Positions 23,995 through 32,679 of a DNA stretch of 37,711 nt are shown here, one piece after another. Source of the DNA: Mesorhizobium sp. 1M-11 (GTDB taxonomy: Bacteria > Pseudomonadota > Alphaproteobacteria > Rhizobiales > Rhizobiaceae). Both the position numbers and the translations under genes were made by a program. Every line of letters begins with the position of its first letter. The stretch's first letter is position 1. Where the stretch lies: contig NZ_LJSD01000016.1 in the NCBI RefSeq assembly GCF_001303895.1, forward strand, positions 64,889-102,599, written 5' to 3'. The notes beneath the pieces were generated by a model. It saw only the letters and a list, made by a program, of their open reading frames with translations, made no database searches and was not told the DNA's origin.

Positions 23995-24947
23995 CCCAGC
24001 GCAATCAGTCCTCTTCACCGATGACCCAAATCGATGTGTGCGTGTGCACCTACCGCAGGCCCTATCTCGCGGAAACCTTGCGTTCACTCGCTGCGCTCGA
24101 ACTGCCGGCCAGCATCAAGGCGCGCATCGTGGTCGCCGACAACGATGCCGCACCCAGCGCACGGGAGCTGGTTGCGTCACTCGCACCATCCCTGCCTTTC
24201 GAGTTGATCTACATTCATTGCCCCTCGTCCAACATCTCGCTGGCACGCAACGCTTGCCTGGATGCCGCCAGCGGCGATTTCCTTGCCTTCGTCGATGACG
24301 ATTCCACCGTGACGGCGAAATGGCTGGCAGCGCTGATCGAGACGGCTGAGGCCACCGGTGCCGATGCCGTGCTTGGCCCCGTGCAGTCCCTCTATGCCCC
24401 GAGCGCTCCCGACTGGATGCGCCGCGGCGATTTCCATTCGACCAGCCCGGTCTGGGTCGACGGGCAAATCCGCACCGGCTACAGCGGCAATGTTCTTTTG
24501 CGCCGGGTCTCGCCGCATGTGGACGGCCGGCGCTTCAACCTTGCACTCGGCAAAACCGGCGGCGAAGACACCGAATATTTCTCGCAGCTTCACGCGGATG
24601 GCGGACAGATCGCCTGCGCACCGGACGCCATCGTGCTCGAGCCGGTGACCGAAAACCGCGCCCGGCTTCAATGGCTGGCCAAGCGCCGCTTCCGCTCGGG
24701 CCAGACCCACGGCAGGCTGCTCACCAACCGGCAGGCTGGCCGAAGGTCGGTGCAGATCGGGCTGGCGGCGGCCAAGGCTGCCTATTGCTTTGCTGGTGCG
24801 GCCGCACTTGTCGCGGTCCCACACAAGCGCAATCGCCAGGCGCTTCGCGGCATCATGCATGTCGGCGCCATCAGCGGCCTGCTCGGTATCCGCGAAATCC
24901 GCCTCTACGGCGACGAACCGGCCGGAGGGCGCGCCCATGCAGCCTGA
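23991..24947 (+). CDS. exoM: Succinoglycan glucosyltransferase ExoM (GT2)
   Basis: This 318-residue family-2 glycosyltransferase adds the fourth sugar (beta-1,4 glucose). It shows IDVCVCTYRRPYLAETLRSL, IVVADNDAAPSARELV, NISLARNACLDAASGDFLAF and VDDDSTVTAKWL (the DxD, about residues 98-110), then GKTGGEDTEYFSQLHADGG. A hydrophobic patch near the C-terminus (KAAYCFAGAAALVAV) may associate with the membrane. The ATG at 23991 is the coupled start; an in-frame ATG 18 codons later is also possible and would match the slightly shorter S. meliloti protein. The stop lies 11 bases inside exoO. Confidence 0.92.
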   Translation: MTQRNQSSSPMTQIDVCVCTYRRPYLAETLRSLAALELPASIKARIVVADNDAAPSARELVASLAPSLPFELIYIHCPSSNISLARNACLDAASGDFLAFVDDDSTVTAKWLAALIETAEATGADAVLGPVQSLYAPSAPDWMRRGDFHSTSPVWVDGQIRTGYSGNVLLRRVSPHVDGRRFNLALGKTGGEDTEYFSQLHADGGQIACAPDAIVLEPVTENRARLQWLAKRRFRSGQTHGRLLTNRQAGRRSVQIGLAAAKAAYCFAGAAALVAVPHKRNRQALRGIMHVGAISGLLGIREIRLYGDEPAGGRAHAA

Positions 24948-25899
24948 CGTCACCTTCGTCATCGCCGCCTACAACGCAGAGACCTCGATCGCACGCGCCA
25001 TCGAGAGCGCGCTTGCGCAGCGCGACGTTTCGATCGAAATCATCGTCGTGGACGATCGCTCCAGCGATCGCACAGTTGAGATTGCCGGCGCTTTCCCGCC
25101 GGAACAGGTCAAGGTGATCGCGCTGGACCGGAACCGTGGTCCCGGAGGCGCCCGCAATGCCGGTCTGGAAGCAGCGCGCGGCCGCTGGATCGCGGTGCTC
25201 GATTCCGACGACACCGTTCACCCCGAGCGCCTGAAATGCATGATCGCAAGAGCCGAAACTCAAGCTGCGCAGATTGCTGTCGACAATCTCGAAGTGGTTC
25301 GCGACGCCGCAGGCACTCGCGAAACGATGTTCGAAGCGAAGCTGCTTGAAGCCCATCCGGAACTCATGCTCGCCGATTTCATTGCAGCCAACATCATGTT
25401 CGAAGGTACCTTCTCCTTCGGCTACATGAAGCCGATCTTCGAACGACGGTTTCTGGAGCAGCACCGGCTGCGCTACGACGAGACGCTGCGTATCGGCGAA
25501 GATTACATCTTCCTGGCTTCCACCATGGCCAAAGGTGGCCGTTGCGTCGTCGAGCCGACCGTCGGCTACGCCTACCACATTCGCCAAGGCTCAATCTCGC
25601 GTGTGCTGGAACTGCACCATGTCGAGGCGATGCTGAAGGCCGATACAACTTTCCTGGAACAGCATGTGCTGGATCCGCGTTCCGCCGCTGCGCAGTTGCG
25701 CCGCACCCGCAGCCTGAGGCAGGCGGCTTCCTTCCTCAAGCTGGTTCACTATCTCAAGGCGCGCGCGCCTATCCACGCCGCAGTCACGGCACTGCGTGAT
25801 CCGGCGGCACTTCGGCATCTGGGCATGCCGATCGCCGCCCGGCTGCGCCGGCTGACAGCGACCTTTCAACCTGGCCGGACACCATCGGAAGCCGGCTGA
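24937..25899 (+). CDS. exoO: Succinoglycan glucosyltransferase ExoO (GT2)
   Basis: This 320-residue family-2 glycosyltransferase corresponds to ExoO, which adds the fifth sugar (beta-1,6 glucose). It shows VTFVIAAYNAETSIARAIES, IIVVDDRSSDRTVEI, NRGPGGARNAGLEAARGRWI, AVLDSDDTVHPERL (about residues 84-97) and GEDYIFLASTMAKGG. It resembles exoU in this locus, consistent with the same beta-1,6 linkage chemistry. The ATG at 24937 with GGAGGG at 24924-24929 overlaps exoM by 11 bases. Codon use is like its neighbours. A 54-base gap separates it from exoN. Confidence 0.91.
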   Translation: MQPDVTFVIAAYNAETSIARAIESALAQRDVSIEIIVVDDRSSDRTVEIAGAFPPEQVKVIALDRNRGPGGARNAGLEAARGRWIAVLDSDDTVHPERLKCMIARAETQAAQIAVDNLEVVRDAAGTRETMFEAKLLEAHPELMLADFIAANIMFEGTFSFGYMKPIFERRFLEQHRLRYDETLRIGEDYIFLASTMAKGGRCVVEPTVGYAYHIRQGSISRVLELHHVEAMLKADTTFLEQHVLDPRSAAAQLRRTRSLRQAASFLKLVHYLKARAPIHAAVTALRDPAALRHLGMPIAARLRRLTATFQPGRTPSEAG

Positions 25900-25953
25900 A
25901 GAAACGACTTTTGAATTGGGCAGAGGGGCTCGATTGCAAACAGGGATGACGTG

Positions 25954-26850
25954 ATGAAAAAGGTGAGAAAAGCGGTGATACCGGTTGCCGGTTTGGGCAC
26001 GCGGTTCCTGCCGGCCACGAAAGCGATGCCGAAGGAAATGCTGACGGTGGTTGACCGCCCCGTCGTGCAATATGCGGTGGACGAGGCCCTGGAAGCAGGT
26101 ATCGAACACATCGTCTTCGTCACCGGCCGCAACAAGCATGTGATCGAGGACTATTTCGACATCCAGCCCGAGCTGGTGGAGACGCTGACGCGCTCCGGCA
26201 AGAACGAACAGCTTGCCTCGCTCAGCCGCCTGCAACCGCAGCCGGGCACCATCTCGTTCACCCGCCAGCAGGCACCGCATGGTCTCGGCCACGCTGTGTG
26301 GTGCGCCCGGGACATCGTCGGTGACGAACCCTTCGCGCTGCTGTTGCCCGACATGGTCTCCTTCGGCGATCGCGGCTGTCTGGCCGGCGCCATGGATCTC
26401 TATCGCGAAACCGGCGGAAACGTCGTCGCGGTCGAGCAGTGCGATCCGCTGGAGACCGGCAGCTACGGCATCGTCGGCAAGGGCGCCAGCGTCGGCACAG
26501 GCTTCACCATCACCGAAATGGTGGAAAAGCCGGCGCCGGAGGCAGCGCCTTCCAACCACTACATCAATGGCCGCTATGTGCTGCAGCCTGAGATCTTCGA
26601 CATCCTCAGCACGCAGGAACGTGGTGCCGGCAACGAAATCCAGCTCACGGATGCCATGGTGCGCCTGTCGGAGAGCCAGAAATTCTACGCCTCCCCGTTC
26701 GAGGGCCGCATGTTCGACTGCGGCTCGAAGGACGGTTTCATCCAGGCCAACGTCGCCTTCGCGCTCGCGCGCAAGGATATTTGCGACCTGGTCTTCGAAC
26801 CGATCGAGGAGATGATCGCTTCGCAGGCGCGCCGCAGCCGCGCTGCCTGA
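25954..26850 (+). CDS. exoN: UTP-glucose-1-phosphate uridylyltransferase ExoN (GalU family)
   Basis: This 298-residue nucleotidyltransferase makes UDP-glucose for the pathway. The N-terminal signature [20 protein letters not shown] (residues 8-27) contains the G-x-G-T-R-x-L-P-x-T-K motif; [20 protein letters not shown] follows, with [30 protein letters not shown] and [13 protein letters not shown] in the usual order. The ATG at 25954 with AGGGA seven bases upstream is preferred to a GTG one codon earlier. It follows exoO and is followed by a strong terminator before exoP. A housekeeping galU could be elsewhere in the genome; position makes exoN the better symbol. Confidence 0.93.
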   Translation: MKKVRKAVIPVAGLGTRFLPATKAMPKEMLTVVDRPVVQYAVDEALEAGIEHIVFVTGRNKHVIEDYFDIQPELVETLTRSGKNEQLASLSRLQPQPGTISFTRQQAPHGLGHAVWCARDIVGDEPFALLLPDMVSFGDRGCLAGAMDLYRETGGNVVAVEQCDPLETGSYGIVGKGASVGTGFTITEMVEKPAPEAAPSNHYINGRYVLQPEIFDILSTQERGAGNEIQLTDAMVRLSESQKFYASPFEGRMFDCGSKDGFIQANVAFALARKDICDLVFEPIEEMIASQARRSRAA

Positions 26851-26880
26851 CCGAAAGATCGAAACAGACCACGACAACGC

Positions 26881-26910
26881 GCCACGGCCACCGGCCGTGG
26901 CCGGCTTTTT
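26881..26910 (+). terminator. Rho-independent terminator between exoN and exoP
   Basis: GCCACGGCC (26881-26889), ACC loop, GGCCGTGGC (26893-26901), a few bases, then TTTTT (26906-26910): a perfect nine-pair G+C-rich stem with a U-tract, in the plus-strand sense, 30 bases after exoN and 28 before exoP. It suggests that exoP is at least partly expressed by read-through or from its own promoter. Confidence 0.8.
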
Positions 26911-26938
26911 CATTTCGCGACGGAGCGCCGGAGCAGCC

Positions 26939-29293
26939 ATGAACCAGGGAAGTTACCCGTTGAAGCCCATGTCTTCGGAAGATTCATCGGACTTCATTGA
27001 CCTCGATGCCCTTCTGGCGGCGGCACGCCGGCAGGCCCGGCTGGTCGCCCTGTTCGGATTGGTGGGCCTGGTATTGGGGGTGGTCTATATCCTGGCAACG
27101 CCGCCGCAATACACGTCGGGAACGCGCATTCTCCTGGACGACAGCCTGACCCGCTTCGCCGAGGACAAGCCGACACCCCCGGCTGGCCCGCAGGCCGATG
27201 CCATGGTGTCGTCAGAAGTCGAGATCCTCAAATCCAGCCGCCTCGCCCGTGCCGTCGTGCTGGCGGAAAAACTGCAGGACAACGAAGCTTTCCTCAACCC
27301 GCCGCGCTCACCGCTCAGCGCGCTGAAAGCCACGGTCAAGAGCGTGGCCGGCTTCTTCTCGTCACGGTCCGAAGACGAGCCCGGCTCGATACAGGACGCG
27401 AAGGTTGGCCGCGCCATCAGCATTCTTCAGGATGGCGTTCACGCCGAACGCGTCGGCCGCAGCTTCGTCATCGATCTGTCCTTCACCGCGCCGGATCCCA
27501 AGCTGGCCGGCGCGATCGCGCGCGCCTATGCCAATGCTTATCTTTCGGATCATCTCGATGCCAACTTCGATGCCACCCAGCGAGCCACCGTGTGGCTGCA
27601 GGGTCGCCTGGACGAACTGCGCGAGAATTCGCAGAAGGCGGCTCTCGAGGTCGAGCAGTTCCGCGCCGCCAACGGTCTAACCGCCGCGCGCGGAGAACTG
27701 ATGTCGGAACAGCAGCTGTCCGATCTCAACAAGCAGGTCATCCTGGCGCAGGCAGATACCGCCAATGCCCTGGCCCGCTACAACCAGTTCAAGGCGATCG
27801 TGGATAGCGGACCGGAGAACGCCGTCAAGAACGCCACTATCCCGCAGGAAAAGGGCGCCAGCGGCACGAATAGTGCCGCCATCAACGACATGAAGGCGCG
27901 CTACCTCAGCGTCAGCAAGCGGGAGCAGGATATCTCCAACCGTTTCGGCCAAGACCATGCGCAAGCGGTGGCGCTACGCGCCGAGCAGGTCAACCTGACC
28001 AACCAGATCTATGCGGAGCTGCAGCGGCTCACCGAAAGCTATCGCAACGAATACCAGGTTGCGAAATCGCGTGAGGATTCGCTGCGTGGCAATGTCGGTG
28101 ACTTGGCCGGCCAGAATTCGCAGACCGGCCAGGCACAAGTAAAACTGCGCGATCTCGAGCAGAAATCGCAGGCACTCAACACACTCTATCAGGCCTTCCT
28201 TGCTCGCTACGAGCAAGCCGCGCAGCAGCGCTCTTTCCCCATCGCCGAGGCCCGTGTCATCTCGACTGCCGGCAATCCTACCGCCGCTTCCAGCCCCCGC
28301 AAGACCATGGTGCTCGGCCTTTCACTGGTGCTCGGCCTGTTCGCCGGCGCGGCAGCGGGTGCTGTCCAGGAGTTCCGTGAGCGCTTCTTCCGCACCGGCG
28401 ACGACGTGCGCGACGCCCTCGACCTGAATTTCCTCGGCTACCTGCCGTTGATCGGCGGACGCTTCGCCGACGCACGGCCGCGGACGCAGCCGGCCGCCGA
28501 TGCGCCCGCCTCGAACCCGCCTGGCCCGGAAACCGTCACACCGCGGATTCTCAGGGTGGCGATCAACCAGCCTGCCTCGTCTTTCGCGGAGACACTGCGC
28601 AACGTCAAACTGGCCAGCGACGTCGTCCTGCACCGTACCAGCGGCAAGGTGATCGGCTTCGTCTCGGTACTGCCACGCGAGGGCAAGACGACCACCGCCG
28701 CCAATTTCGCCGGGCTGCTCGCCGCCAATGGCGCGCGCACCCTGCTGATCGATGCCGACTTGCGCAACCCGGGACTCAGCCGCGGCCTGTCGCTGACACC
28801 CGACAAGGGCCTGGTCGAAGCGTTGGTCGGCGAACAGCGCTGGCAAAGCGCCTGCCTTGTCGACCGCAAGACCAAGCTCGTCATTCTTCCCGCGGTGGTG
28901 CGCCGGCGCCTGTCGCACACCAGCGAGCTCATCTCGGGTCCGGCCATGGCAGCGCTGCTGGAGGAGGCCCGCAAGGCCTTCGATTATGTCGTGGTCGATC
29001 TGCCGCCGCTCGGGCCGGTGGTCGATGCCAAGGCCTTCGCTCCGCTGGCCGACGGCTTCGTACTGGTGGCCGAATGGGGCGCCACGCCACGCCTTCTCGT
29101 GCGCTCTGCTCTGCAGGCCGACCGCCAGATCGCGGCAAAGACGCTTGGTGTGGTGCTGAACCGCACCGACATGAAGAAGCTAGCGAGCTACGGCATGTTC
29201 GGTGCCGCCGAGCAGTATCTCGACCGCTACGCGTCTTACTATGTCGAGCAGACGGTGACCGAGCAGGAGCCGAACCGCACGGAGCCGGCTTGA
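26939..29293 (+). CDS. exoP: Succinoglycan chain-length regulator and tyrosine autokinase ExoP
   Basis: This 784-residue polysaccharide co-polymerase (Wzz) fused to a bacterial tyrosine kinase works with ExoQ to set chain length at the inner membrane. Its first membrane segment is at about residues 35-54, followed by a large periplasmic coiled coil and a second segment at about 455-477 (KTMVLGLSLVLGLFAGAAAG). The kinase domain has Walker A (LPREGKTTTAANFA, about 576-589), Walker A' (LLIDADLRNPG) and Walker B (VVVDLPPLG, about 682-690), and a C-terminal tyrosine cluster (about 751-771, five Tyr). Length equals S. meliloti ExoP (786). The ATG at 26939 has GGAG upstream. A PPP phosphatase gene is convergent 43 bases away. 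Confidence 0.95.
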   Translation: MNQGSYPLKPMSSEDSSDFIDLDALLAAARRQARLVALFGLVGLVLGVVYILATPPQYTSGTRILLDDSLTRFAEDKPTPPAGPQADAMVSSEVEILKSSRLARAVVLAEKLQDNEAFLNPPRSPLSALKATVKSVAGFFSSRSEDEPGSIQDAKVGRAISILQDGVHAERVGRSFVIDLSFTAPDPKLAGAIARAYANAYLSDHLDANFDATQRATVWLQGRLDELRENSQKAALEVEQFRAANGLTAARGELMSEQQLSDLNKQVILAQADTANALARYNQFKAIVDSGPENAVKNATIPQEKGASGTNSAAINDMKARYLSVSKREQDISNRFGQDHAQAVALRAEQVNLTNQIYAELQRLTESYRNEYQVAKSREDSLRGNVGDLAGQNSQTGQAQVKLRDLEQKSQALNTLYQAFLARYEQAAQQRSFPIAEARVISTAGNPTAASSPRKTMVLGLSLVLGLFAGAAAGAVQEFRERFFRTGDDVRDALDLNFLGYLPLIGGRFADARPRTQPAADAPASNPPGPETVTPRILRVAINQPASSFAETLRNVKLASDVVLHRTSGKVIGFVSVLPREGKTTTAANFAGLLAANGARTLLIDADLRNPGLSRGLSLTPDKGLVEALVGEQRWQSACLVDRKTKLVILPAVVRRRLSHTSELISGPAMAALLEEARKAFDYVVVDLPPLGPVVDAKAFAPLADGFVLVAEWGATPRLLVRSALQADRQIAAKTLGVVLNRTDMKKLASYGMFGAAEQYLDRYASYYVEQTVTEQEPNRTEPA

Positions 29294-29336
29294 TCCAGTG
29301 ACGGGAGGCACGGCATATCCGGCCAGCCGGTCGCGT

Positions 29337-30125
29337 TCACTGGGACAAGTTGCTGAGGTAGCGACCCTTGTCCTGCCAGATGCGCAGCGCCGTCAGCCTG
29401 CCGCTGAAGAAGGCGCCGGTGTCGAGATTGACGCGCATGCCCTCGCGGCCGGCTTCTTCGACCGGCGTATGGCCGTGGACCACGTAACGCGACAGCAGGT
29501 GCGCGCGCTCGAAGAAGGCCGAACGGATGAAGACGAGATCCTCGTCCGTCTGCTTGTCCAACGGAACGTCTGGCCGCACACCGGCATGGACAAAAATATA
29601 CCGGGACGTTTCGACCAGCACCGGCATCGAGCGCAGCAAGGCAAAGTGAGCCGGCGGTATCGATCTGCGAATGGCATCGTCGACCTGTGCCCCATCGCGA
29701 AAGATTTCAATCAGTCGTCGATGATCGATGCCATACGATTGCAGCGTGCTTTCCGCCCCCATGCGCAGCCAGGCGGTAAGACTGGACCGCCCCTCCAGAT
29801 AGTCGAGCATGGCAAGCTCATGATTGCCGGCCAGGCAGATGCGCTCCACGCCCGTCGGCGGATGCGCCGCAAGATGGTCGAGCACCTGCGCCGACGCGGG
29901 ACCACGGTCAACATAATCACCCAGCATGATGATGAGCTTACGACCCGGCAACGCCGCCGCGTCTCGAACGATCGCGTCTTCCAGTGCCAGAAGCTCATCC
30001 AGACAACCATGGACGTCGCCGATCGCATAGACAACTGTGCCGGCCATATCGAGACGCAGGCGCGGCAACCTCGCCCGGGCGCCACCCGTTCTCAGGCCAA
30101 GAATGCGTCCGACGCGCTTGATCAT
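29337..30125 (-). CDS. PPP-family serine/threonine-type metallophosphatase
   Basis: This 262-residue phosphatase of the PPP superfamily has all signature motifs intact: GDVHGCLDEL (about residues 36-45), GDYVDRGP (about 68-75), GNHELAMLDYL (about 97-107) and HGHTPVEEAG (about 215-224), which supply the dimetal ligands. There is no signal peptide, so it is cytoplasmic. It lies between exoP (convergent) and exoH (divergent), inside the exo locus. Substrates could be phosphoproteins, including the ExoP tyrosine cluster, or small phosphates; ApaH-like activity is also possible. The link to ExoP is inference from position. The 233-base gap to exoH shows no recognisable gene. Confidence 0.9.
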   Translation of the reverse strand: MIKRVGRILGLRTGGARARLPRLRLDMAGTVVYAIGDVHGCLDELLALEDAIVRDAAALPGRKLIIMLGDYVDRGPASAQVLDHLAAHPPTGVERICLAGNHELAMLDYLEGRSSLTAWLRMGAESTLQSYGIDHRRLIEIFRDGAQVDDAIRRSIPPAHFALLRSMPVLVETSRYIFVHAGVRPDVPLDKQTDEDLVFIRSAFFERAHLLSRYVVHGHTPVEEAGREGMRVNLDTGAFFSGRLTALRIWQDKGRYLSNLSQ

Positions 30126-30358
30126 CTGGCGTTTTTCATGATCGCCCGGGTGTTGGCAATGGCCCGGTGTGGCCGCCGGATCATCTTGTTACCCGGGGTT
30201 GTACTTTGTGAAGCCGTCAAACGGTCCGAATCCCTTATTCCTACGCCCGGGCCTTATACAACGCCCGCACATCGATGCGTCTCTGTGCTTCGCCTCCTGA
30301 GAGACCGCACCGCTCGCCGCTCCGTCAATCGGAGCCGATCACGTCGAGGAGACGAATT

Positions 30359-31522
30359 TTGAAAAATACTGCGTCCCGGCCCTCGCCCATCCCTCCCGTT
30401 TCGCCGTTAGTGTCCGACCGTGTCAGAATTGCGCGCGTCCTGTGCATCTTTCTCATGATGTTCGTTCACGTGCAGCCCGGCATCGCCGAAAATGTCTACG
30501 ACCGGGACACCGCGGTCTTCGATTTCATCTATTTCCTTTTCACGCGGATTCTGGGTTTGAGCTCAGTTTCTCTGCTCAGCGTGGTTTCAGGCTATTTCAT
30601 CGTCGCCAGCCTGCTCAAGGCCGATCCGCTATCGCTGGCGCGATCCAAGTTCAAGACGCTGATCGTACCACTCGTGGCCTGGAATCTGGTCATGCTGGTG
30701 CTGCTTGTTGCGTACGGGCTGATGACGGACAAGTGGCGAGACATGCCGGATCCGACGTTGCTCGGTTGGGCGAACGCGCTGTTTGCCGTCACCGATTGGC
30801 CGCTCGACGTACCCTTGTGGTTTTTGCGCGACCTTTTCGTCTGCTGTCTGCTGTCCCCGCTACTCTACCACGCGCTGAAGCGTTTCGCGCTGCCCACCAT
30901 CGTATTGCTGGCCGTCTACACGCTCTTCGGCGACGACCTCTATCTGCTTCAGCGACCGCAGCTTCTTTTGTTTTTCGCTCTCGGCATGTGGTTGCGCATT
31001 GCAGGAACCAGCACGATCACGATTGACCGCTTGTCGCTGGCATTGACCGCTGGCCTCGTCGCGATGGTGGCCATTTTCATCACCATCCGTTTCCAGCGTG
31101 TCCTGCTTGGCGAGATGGACGATCAATTGCGGGTGACGCTCGACACGTTGCTGCGCGTCACCATGGCCGGTGGTTTCTGGGTGCTGACCGGGTTGATCCG
31201 GCATTCGGGATTTGCAGGGATCTTCATACGGCTGGAACCGTATGCTTTCGTCCTGTTCTGCAGCCACGCCATCCTGTTCAACTTCGCCGGCATCGTCTTC
31301 CGGCGGTTTTTCGGCAACTATGGATCGGACCTCTTCCCGATCACCTTCTTCACGCTACCGCTCCTGGCAGTACTTTGCGCAGTTGTCGGCCTTCAGACGA
31401 TACGTCGCTCGCCGCCGCTGCTTTTCCTGCTCAACGCAGGCCACAGCGTACCGCCATGGCGAAGGGCCGAGCCTACAGAAGAAGATGAAAAGGCGAGCGA
31501 GCGCCGACGCGCTCGCGCCTGA
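30359..31522 (+). CDS. exoH: Succinoglycan succinyltransferase-like acyltransferase ExoH
   Basis: This 387-residue integral-membrane acyltransferase (Acyl_transf_3 type) has about ten hydrophobic segments. The conserved start RIARVLCIFLMMFVHVQPG places the family His at about residue 37, with LLSVVSGYFIVASLL and RSKFKTLIVPLVAWNLVM after it and the late LEPYAFVLFCSHAILFNFAG. ExoH adds the succinyl group to succinoglycan. The start is TTG at 30359, supported by GGAG at 30348-30351 seven bases upstream; the longer frame to 30275 has no such signal. It is separated from exoK, unlike in S. meliloti where exoH adjoins it. Another acyl group cannot be excluded from sequence alone. Confidence 0.83.
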   Translation: MKNTASRPSPIPPVSPLVSDRVRIARVLCIFLMMFVHVQPGIAENVYDRDTAVFDFIYFLFTRILGLSSVSLLSVVSGYFIVASLLKADPLSLARSKFKTLIVPLVAWNLVMLVLLVAYGLMTDKWRDMPDPTLLGWANALFAVTDWPLDVPLWFLRDLFVCCLLSPLLYHALKRFALPTIVLLAVYTLFGDDLYLLQRPQLLLFFALGMWLRIAGTSTITIDRLSLALTAGLVAMVAIFITIRFQRVLLGEMDDQLRVTLDTLLRVTMAGGFWVLTGLIRHSGFAGIFIRLEPYAFVLFCSHAILFNFAGIVFRRFFGNYGSDLFPITFFTLPLLAVLCAVVGLQTIRRSPPLLFLLNAGHSVPPWRRAEPTEEDEKASERRRARA

Positions 31523-31546
31523 TCTAGGAAGGAGACGAGGCTGCAG

Positions 31547-32647
31547 CTATTTGCTGTGCCATAAAACGTCGCTGTTCAGCTCGTCGACCGAAGAGCAGCC
31601 GAGATGGCCGAGGGTGGTCCAGAACTCGCGCTTGAGCAACTCGAGCGTGCGGCGCACACCATATTCACCATCGGCCGCCAGGCCGAGCGCGATCAACCTG
31701 CCAAGCGCTACCGCATCTGCTCCGAGAGCGATAGCGGTCGCGATGTCGCTGCCCCGGCGAATGCCGGAATCGAAGATGATCGGCATGTCCGATCCTACGG
31801 CTTCGCGCACCTCGGGCAGCATGTCGAGAGCAGCAGGTTCGCGATCGATAGTGCGGCCCCCGTAGTTGGACACGTAGAGGCCAGCCGCACCGGCATCAAG
31901 CGCGGCCTTGGCGTCACGCGCACTGTTTACGCCCTTGATGATGCAGGGCAACGGCGCGCGGGAGATGACGCGGGCGGCTTGCTGCCAGTTCCAGCGTGCT
32001 TGGGTGAAGTCCAGCTGTTCGGCAAGCGCTGCCGGGTCAGACTTGCCTGGCCCGAAATTCGACGGTCCGTTATCGTCACGAATGGCGAAGCGGTCCTCCA
32101 TCATGCGTTCGCGCCATTGCCGGATCGGCGAATAGGTGACGCAGATGTATCTGTAACCAGCCTCCTTGGCGCGTTCCATCATGGCCATCACCAAGCCTTC
32201 GTCACCGACAAAGGTCATCTGAAAGACGGAGGCCACTGACGATGCCGCGGCGACCTCCTCCAGGGAATGGGCCGCCGCCACCGGCACCATCTGCTGGATA
32301 CCTGCTGCTTCGGCGGCCCGGCCGATAGCCAGATGCCCCTGTGGATGGAATACCGCCTCGCCACCACCGAAAGGTGCAATGAACGCGGGAAAGCTGAGGT
32401 CGAAGCCCAGCACGCGGGTCGCCGTGTCCGGGTTGCTGATCCCGGCGAACAGCGGGGCCACGAAACGGTGGCGATCGAACGCGGCAGTGTTGTCGCGCAG
32501 CGTGACCTCGTCGCCGGTCCCGCACCACAGATAGTTCCAGTCGACTTCCGACAGCCGGCGCTCTGCTTCCCGGTGGATGCCACGCAACGTCGTGTATTTT
32601 TCGTCGGTCGCATAGCGATCGTCGATGCGCCGAGCTTGCTTGTCCAT
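31547..32647 (-). CDS. FMN-dependent alpha-hydroxyacid oxidase/dehydrogenase-like protein with altered active site
   Basis: This 366-residue TIM-barrel protein belongs to the lactate oxidase/LldD/glycolate oxidase family: YLWCGTGDEVTLRDN, PFGGGEAVFHPQGHLAIGRA, CIIKGVNSARDAKAALDAG (Lys238), YVSNYGGRTIDREPAAL and IIFDSGIRRGSDIATAIALG for FMN phosphate. Three residues that are nearly invariant differ: the catalytic His of SNHGGR is Tyr262 (TAC codon, 31864-31862), the Tyr of FQLY is Thr145, and the Asp of TVDTP is Tyr172. The substrate-binding Arg of NHGGR (Arg265) and Arg179 are kept. FMN binding is probably retained but standard hydride abstraction is doubtful. It is the last gene of a binding protein-oxidase-RidA-FMN protein operon. 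Confidence 0.87.
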   Translation of the reverse strand: MDKQARRIDDRYATDEKYTTLRGIHREAERRLSEVDWNYLWCGTGDEVTLRDNTAAFDRHRFVAPLFAGISNPDTATRVLGFDLSFPAFIAPFGGGEAVFHPQGHLAIGRAAEAAGIQQMVPVAAAHSLEEVAAASSVASVFQMTFVGDEGLVMAMMERAKEAGYRYICVTYSPIRQWRERMMEDRFAIRDDNGPSNFGPGKSDPAALAEQLDFTQARWNWQQAARVISRAPLPCIIKGVNSARDAKAALDAGAAGLYVSNYGGRTIDREPAALDMLPEVREAVGSDMPIIFDSGIRRGSDIATAIALGADAVALGRLIALGLAADGEYGVRRTLELLKREFWTTLGHLGCSSVDELNSDVLWHSK

Positions 32648-32679
32648 GACTGGCCTTTCTGCGGTTTATGGAAATTCGG

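Noticed and set aside
25591..26940. Minus-strand open frame of 449 codons
   Set aside because: Antisense to exoO and exoN, which have intact family motifs; no signals of its own.
29295..29343. CCAGTGA/TCACTGG inverted repeat between exoP and the phosphatase
   Set aside because: Seven-base arms with about 35 bases between them in a convergent junction; too weak to call a terminator.
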